Shown here piece by piece: positions 30,612 to 34,157 of a DNA stretch of 34,157 nt; the first letter of the stretch is position 1; the number at the start of each line of letters is the position of its first letter. The translations under genes were made by a program, and so were the position numbers. Below the pieces are notes generated by a model that was not told the DNA's origin, ran no database searches, and saw nothing but the letters and a program-made list of their open reading frames with translations. The stretch spans positions 1 through 34,157 of IMG/VR virus record IMGVR_UViG_3300036818_000129; one strand, written 5' to 3'. The DNA comes from a virus.

Positions 30612-31064
30612 TCACAGGCTCTCCAGTTCCGCCCTCAGCACCCTTGCGCGCTCCTCGCGCTCACGCGCTAACCGCCGCTCCTTAGCCTTCGGATGCTCCC
30701 AGGTCTGCTGGTCCCCAACGTAGCCGTCCCGATATTGGGGCACCTCGCCCTTCCCAGCGCAGCGGTGGCATGCAGCCTCTCCGACGACACCTGGCGGCCG
30801 ACACTCCGGACACGGAACCAACTCCCAGATTTCCCAATCCGCCTGGTCATGGACCTCTCGGATAACTTGGTCGGCTTCAGTGCCCAGCGTATGCCGCAGA
30901 CACCCAAACTCACCGGGTGTCACCTGGTCGCACAGCGGGTTCCCTGGATCACGACAGCGCCCGGCGCCGGCCGGCGCTGATGGGACAAACTGGGGCGCAG
31001 TATTCGCGTAGCTGACCCAGGTTCCGCGCAGCCAATGAAGACAACTCGAGCATGTCGCGGTCAT
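30612..31064 (-). CDS. Cys-rich zinc-ribbon-like protein
   Basis: A 150-residue protein starting MTATCSSCLHWLRG in an ATGA overlap with the methyltransferase gene. It has an N-terminal C-x2-C-x-H-W group and a later LVPCPECRPP plus ACHRCAGKGEV pair, where the C-P-x-C and C-x2-C-x-G-x-G pattern is DnaJ-like zinc-ribbon. The C-terminus is a basic/acidic helix (AKERRLAREREERARVL). Shares its opening with the protein at 26994-27377. Probably a metal-binding accessory protein; function unknown. Confidence 0.65.
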   Translation of the reverse strand: MTATCSSCLHWLRGTWVSYANTAPQFVPSAPAGAGRCRDPGNPLCDQVTPGEFGCLRHTLGTEADQVIREVHDQADWEIWELVPCPECRPPGVVGEAACHRCAGKGEVPQYRDGYVGDQQTWEHPKAKERRLAREREERARVLRAELESL

Positions 31065-31600
31065 ACGCGGCGCAGCGTCATGCTTATTTCCGTAGCGACA
31101 TTGAACTGCGTCTCCGCAGCCAACTCGCGGCGCTCGGGCGCGATCGACATCCCCAAGTCACTCCATCCGTAGCAAACCCGCCCAATTGGCTCGAAGTCGA
31201 CGTTCGCGATTAATGCCAAAGGCGTCATCGCGCCGCCCTCCGCCGTCTGCTTTTCGCACTCCTTCCGTGAGAACATCCGGAGCGTCATCGGCAGGATCGG
31301 CCGCACATGAGTCGGATCCGCAAGAAAGTTATCGCTGCGCGGATGCGGCACGGTTACCCAAAGGAGCGCCCCAGGGCACATCACTCGGTAGAGCTCCCGC
31401 ATGATGTTCACGAAAGCCGCCGGGGTCGAACCGAGATGCTCGAGGACGTGGTGCATTACCACTTCGGCAGCGACCTCGTCTTCCCACGGCCATGGCGTCT
31501 TTTCAAGATCGCACACCTCATCCGGGCTACAGGCCGCCCAGAGATCAACATTGACAAACCCTGCGAGATGCGCGCGGCCGCAGCCTAAGTTCAACCTCAT
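31061..31600 (-). CDS. Class I SAM-dependent methyltransferase
   Basis: A 179-residue protein from ATG 31600. It begins MRLNLGCGRAHLAGFVNVDL with motif I LNLGCG, continues VVMHHVLEHL and the RELYRVMCPGALLWV helix-strand, then a short C-terminal part. This compact form is typical of small methyltransferases in phages and glycan clusters. The acceptor is unknown. A 92-nt gap precedes the gene, with a small AATGCA/TGCATT hairpin near its middle. Ribosome site weak. Confidence 0.8.
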   Translation of the reverse strand: MRLNLGCGRAHLAGFVNVDLWAACSPDEVCDLEKTPWPWEDEVAAEVVMHHVLEHLGSTPAAFVNIMRELYRVMCPGALLWVTVPHPRSDNFLADPTHVRPILPMTLRMFSRKECEKQTAEGGAMTPLALIANVDFEPIGRVCYGWSDLGMSIAPERRELAAETQFNVATEISMTLRRV

Positions 31601-31692
31601 CCGTCTCGTTGCCCGGGTTCGTTAGTCTATGGCCTTCAATGCATTAATGCTGCATTTAACGGCTCTGGAGGTCCGCTTCGCCCGGGTGCCTG

Positions 31693-31938
31693 CTAGATGA
31701 GACCCATGTCCCGCAACATACGGCCACGGGCCTCCGCGCGTTCGACCCACAGCTCGATCGGCCGGCACCCCTTACCAACGCAGTCCCCGCAAATCAGTCC
31801 GTCGCAGCCGTAACACACTCCCCCGCAGTCTTCCGCGGACGCCCGGTGCGGGATCGTCACGATCTTTTGGCAATGAACGCAGGTAAAGGTGTCGTGCTCG
31901 ACCCGCTCTTTACGATCCTCGCGCGTGAGGATTTGCAC
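31693..31938 (-). CDS. Small phage zinc-ribbon-like protein
   Basis: An 81-residue protein from GTG 31938 (TREDRKERVEHDTF follows within a few residues); the frame is open to a TTG at 31971. It contains TCVHCQKIV, then GGVCYGCDGLICGDCVGKGC and IELWVERAEARGRML. The paired C-x2-C groups and C-x-x-x-G-C spacing are typical of a small phage Cys-rich family, likely binding zinc. No enzymatic role is suggested. The coding region lies between a methyltransferase gene and a putative structural gene. Confidence 0.68.
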   Translation of the reverse strand: MQILTREDRKERVEHDTFTCVHCQKIVTIPHRASAEDCGGVCYGCDGLICGDCVGKGCRPIELWVERAEARGRMLRDMGLI

Positions 31939-31977
31939 TCCACCGCCGCGATGACGAAGCAACCTCGGCAACCTTGA

Positions 31978-32457
31978 TTACCTCTCGACCCACGACACGT
32001 TTCCGATTGCCGAACCTGTGAAGTTCGAGCTCAGTGCCCGTACCCCGAGCCCGGCGCCAGCGCTCGCCGGAATAATGATGTTGTCGCCGTCGTCCAGGGC
32101 GCGCCAGCGATTGGTACCGCGCTGATTGACACCCCAGCTCTTGATCGCCAAGCCGGCGCCAGCGGTCGTATAAGTTCCTTCGTTCGTCGCATTGTTCTGA
32201 AAGGTGTACGACGCCGCGGAGTCACCAAGGTCCAGAAGGTTCGCTGTTACTGCAGTCGCAGTAAATAAATTGGTGGTCGAATTGCGCGAAACGTCCCACT
32301 GTACCTGACAGTCGGTTGACGAGAGGCCACCAGTTTGGCCCATCTCGATTTCGTAGACCATCGCGCGTCGGGCGGTGGAGCCAACGAGCAGAAGTGCTGC
32401 TGTCTTATAGGTTGTCGTTAAGGATCCCTGAAGAATTGGCCCTTCATAATTTGCCAT
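31978..32457 (-). CDS. Small putative structural protein
   Basis: A 159-residue protein starting MANYEGPILQGSLTTTYKTA, with GGGAG about 6 nt ahead of the ATG. It is beta-rich with Ala/Thr/Gly and many small residues (LFTATAVTANLLDLGDSAA, TYTTAGAGLAIKSWGV, DGDNIIIPASAGAGLGV). The style matches capsid-surface or tail accessory proteins in tailed phages. It shares an overall tone, not clear sequence, with the decoration-like protein at 18670-19128. Function is by inference only. Confidence 0.6.
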   Translation of the reverse strand: MANYEGPILQGSLTTTYKTAALLLVGSTARRAMVYEIEMGQTGGLSSTDCQVQWDVSRNSTTNLFTATAVTANLLDLGDSAASYTFQNNATNEGTYTTAGAGLAIKSWGVNQRGTNRWRALDDGDNIIIPASAGAGLGVRALSSNFTGSAIGNVSWVER

Positions 32458-32472
32458 AATGTTTACTCCCAG

Positions 32473-32604
32473 TTAAAAATCACAGGCGCCGGCAGTGGCG
32501 GGGCCATACCGAACCTGTGTCTCCACACCCCGATGGTAGAATTCGACGTGCGACCAATGTTTTGCCTCGCCGATTATGCGTGCATGTCGCGCAACCCCTT
32601 CCAC
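32473..32604 (-). CDS. Possible 43-residue ORF
   Basis: GTG 32604 to TAA 32473, filling most of the 196-nt gap between the membrane gene and the structural gene. It contains EAKHWSHVEFYHRGVETQV, a sequence with a protein-like composition. It has no good ribosome site and follows an in-frame stop directly, so it may be spurious. An 8-bp tandem (GACCTGCT twice) lies just upstream. Reported because the gap otherwise has no gene. Confidence 0.3.
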   Translation of the reverse strand: MEGVARHARIIGEAKHWSHVEFYHRGVETQVRYGPATAGACDF

Positions 32605-32653
32605 TCAGCAGGTCAGCAGGTCGGATGGCTTGGCGGGGGCCCGGTCGGCGCGA

Positions 32654-33340
32654 TTATCGGCGCGCCAGCGGATTGCTGAGTTGCCATACCCAGCGGCTAT
32701 AGAGAAAATGGACGAAACCGAGCCCGTAGCGCAGCCCCAGAAGCGCTGGGATGCTGTAAACGGCGGTACACACCAGCTTAGCGCCACAGAGCCGCGGATC
32801 GTCGGTCGCGATCTTCCATAGGAAACCACCGCTGCCGACAACCAGCACTACCAGCAGGAACACCCACCACGGGCGCCGGGCTCGCCACGTCGATAGCCCA
32901 ATATCGGTCGTCCAATGGGCAAAGCTCATGATCTCCGCAACCAACAGCGGGACTAGGCCGGAGCCCCACGGGAGCAACATGCTGGCCATCGTCACTCCGA
33001 TGATCCCCCATCGGCGCAGCCACCTGGGGCCGCGCTTCCACCCCATCAGTGACGCCACCCCGAAATGCTGGCTGCCGAAGTGCCATGCGTTCCATATCAG
33101 GTACGTAATGGCGAGCAGCTGAAAGGCCGGGTCTCTGATCGAGCCCGAGACCGCCCCCACCAGCATAGCCGCCACAGCACACAGCGTCGGCAGAAGGATG
33201 AATTTCACCGGCCGCCCGCGCATCATGCAGCGGAAATCTCGACTGCCCCAACTCAACCACAAGGGACACACCAGATGCGCGTGATCGAGAACGATCGCGA
33301 GCGAAAAGTAGGCAAACAGGAGCCCGCTTAATGTGGCCAT
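32654..33340 (-). CDS. His-rich multi-pass membrane protein of unknown function
   Basis: A 228-residue protein from ATG 33340, overlapping the lectin-like gene by 13 nt. About six or seven hydrophobic segments are visible (GLLFAYFSLAIVL near 6-18, LLPTLCAVAAMLVGAV, LLAITYLIWNAW, IIGVTMASMLLPWG, WVFLLVVLVVGSGGFLW, and a last one). Histidines cluster at membrane edges: DHAHL near 19-23, WHFGSQHFG, FAHWTTDIG and FVHFLY. Such patterns can hold a metal in membrane enzymes. No family was recognised with confidence; a transporter-like role is not suggested. Confidence 0.65.
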   Translation of the reverse strand: MATLSGLLFAYFSLAIVLDHAHLVCPLWLSWGSRDFRCMMRGRPVKFILLPTLCAVAAMLVGAVSGSIRDPAFQLLAITYLIWNAWHFGSQHFGVASLMGWKRGPRWLRRWGIIGVTMASMLLPWGSGLVPLLVAEIMSFAHWTTDIGLSTWRARRPWWVFLLVVLVVGSGGFLWKIATDDPRLCGAKLVCTAVYSIPALLGLRYGLGFVHFLYSRWVWQLSNPLARR

Positions 33341-34157
33341 CGCCCGCCCGGGTCGCACGTCCACGGTTGCTTGGAATAGCAAATGCCCTCGCCTCGTCGC
33401 GCCTTATGGATCACCGGATCCGACCCTAAATATGCCGCATCGGATTGAGTGCAGTCTTTTCTCTCCGGGACACACACTTTCATCCAATCGCGATGCCGAA
33501 GGAATTCGGCGGGTATGCACCGGCTGTAATGCACCCCGCTTACCGACCCATCAGGACACACCCACGCGCCCGTAAATGGGACGTCGAAGACATCGGCGTG
33601 AGCGGCCGGGAAAACCGCGTCTTTGATCCAGTCGAAGGCTTTCGAGGCATACCTCTTGACGCCACCAGCGTCAGTGATCTCGCCATTATTGCAACTCTGC
33701 GATTGATAGCCGGAGCACTCCCACACCTGGAGATACTGCACATAGGCATCAACCTGATTGAGCGCGCACGCCCCCGTCCCGAAGCAATACGCCCCGACAA
33801 TCAGGTTGATCGAGTTCCAGCGGTCGAGCGCCACGGTCGGATGGTCTGTCGTGTCTATGGTTTGGCACGGCTGCTTGACGCCATTGATGTACATGCACAA
33901 CGAGGTATTGGTGCCCGCGACATTGGTCGTCGTCAATTGGCCTACGGTGGTCCACTGCGTAAAGTTTACATTGCCGGTTTGATCAGCCGGCGTCGCCTGA
34001 CGACAATTCCCGCCCCCACCGCAGTTCACGAAATCCCACAGCCCCATCCCGGCTACCCACTGCCAGACTGAACTGCTGTTGTTGAAAACGTTGATTTCTA
34101 TCTGGTCGGGAGACAGCCACGCATTATTGCTATTGTTCCACTGCAATGTGTAGAGAT
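33328..34157 (-). CDS. Cys-rich lectin-like (concanavalin A-fold) protein, partial at the window edge
   Basis: At least 275 residues; the frame is open past the first in-window TTG (34146) to the edge, so the N-terminus is missing. The visible part resembles a ConA-like lectin or glucanase sandwich: SPDQIEINVFNNSSS, a turn with NFTQWTTVGQL, SLCMYINGVKQPC, RWNSINLIVGAYCFG and VDAYVQYLQVWEC. Many Cys in pairs (GVKQPC, YCFGTGACAL, CSGYQSQSCN, CVPERKDC) suggest disulfides. A C-terminal part without a clear fold follows. A glycan-binding virion or secreted protein is likely. Confidence 0.68.
   Translation of the reverse strand, partial: LYTLQWNNSNNAWLSPDQIEINVFNNSSSVWQWVAGMGLWDFVNCGGGGNCRQATPADQTGNVNFTQWTTVGQLTTTNVAGTNTSLCMYINGVKQPCQTIDTTDHPTVALDRWNSINLIVGAYCFGTGACALNQVDAYVQYLQVWECSGYQSQSCNNGEITDAGGVKRYASKAFDWIKDAVFPAAHADVFDVPFTGAWVCPDGSVSGVHYSRCIPAEFLRHRDWMKVCVPERKDCTQSDAAYLGSDPVIHKARRGEGICYSKQPWTCDPGGRWPH

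Noticed and set aside
1-34157. tRNA genes, CRISPR arrays, integrase, attachment sites and insertion sequences
   Set aside because: I looked on both strands and saw no cloverleaf-like segment, direct-repeat array, recombinase motif or inverted-repeat ends. A dedicated scan could still find a diverged tRNA.

Overview
The window looks like 34 kb of a tailed double-stranded DNA phage, or an intact prophage segment. Its tail is most likely siphovirus-like: it has a tape-measure gene, a frameshifted tail chaperone pair and a tail tube gene. Every gene I can support lies on the minus strand, so the window reads from right (about 34157) to left (1). DNA is GC-rich, genes are packed with many 4-base stop/start overlaps, and GTG and TTG starts are common. 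The style and the protein families suggest an alphaproteobacterial host, but that is inference. No host gene, integrase, tRNA, terminase or portal is visible.

Layout in reading order. 34157-32.6 kb: end of a Cys-rich lectin-like protein and a His-rich membrane protein. 32.6-30.0 kb: a putative structural protein, small Cys-rich (zinc-ribbon-like) proteins and a methyltransferase. 29.9-27.0 kb: an FkbM methyltransferase, a TPR protein with a GT9-like domain, and another small Cys-rich protein. 26.9-21.9 kb: a small beta-rich protein and a 1504-residue protein with a Gly-rich domain and about 22 degenerate W/Pro/Arg-rich repeats. 21.8-18.0 kb: head module with a ClpP-type maturation protease, an HK97-type major capsid protein, a decoration-like protein bracketed by two intrinsic terminators, and a small head protein.

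18.0-7.4 kb: a long accessory island of glycan-modification genes placed between the capsid genes and the connector genes. It holds two DUF115-like proteins (one at each end), three tandem GT-B-like proteins, a sulfotransferase-like protein, a SpoVG-like protein, two methyltransferases, three GT-A-like glycosyltransferases, an FAD oxidoreductase, a degenerate SDR, a cupin and a few small ORFs.

7.2-0 kb: head-tail connector, head closure, neck, tail terminator, tail tube, tail assembly chaperones made by a textbook -1 frameshift (slippery GGGAAAC plus an 8-nt spacer and a perfect 10-bp stem), and a tape-measure protein that runs off the left edge.

The simplest reading is one late operon that builds the virion and also makes or decorates a glycan carrying methyl and possibly sulfate groups. 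The target (virion proteins, virion glycan or host surface polysaccharide) cannot be decided from sequence. The most unusual items are the glycan island inside the morphogenesis module, the giant repeat protein, the shared leader of the protease and capsid genes, and the His-rich membrane protein.
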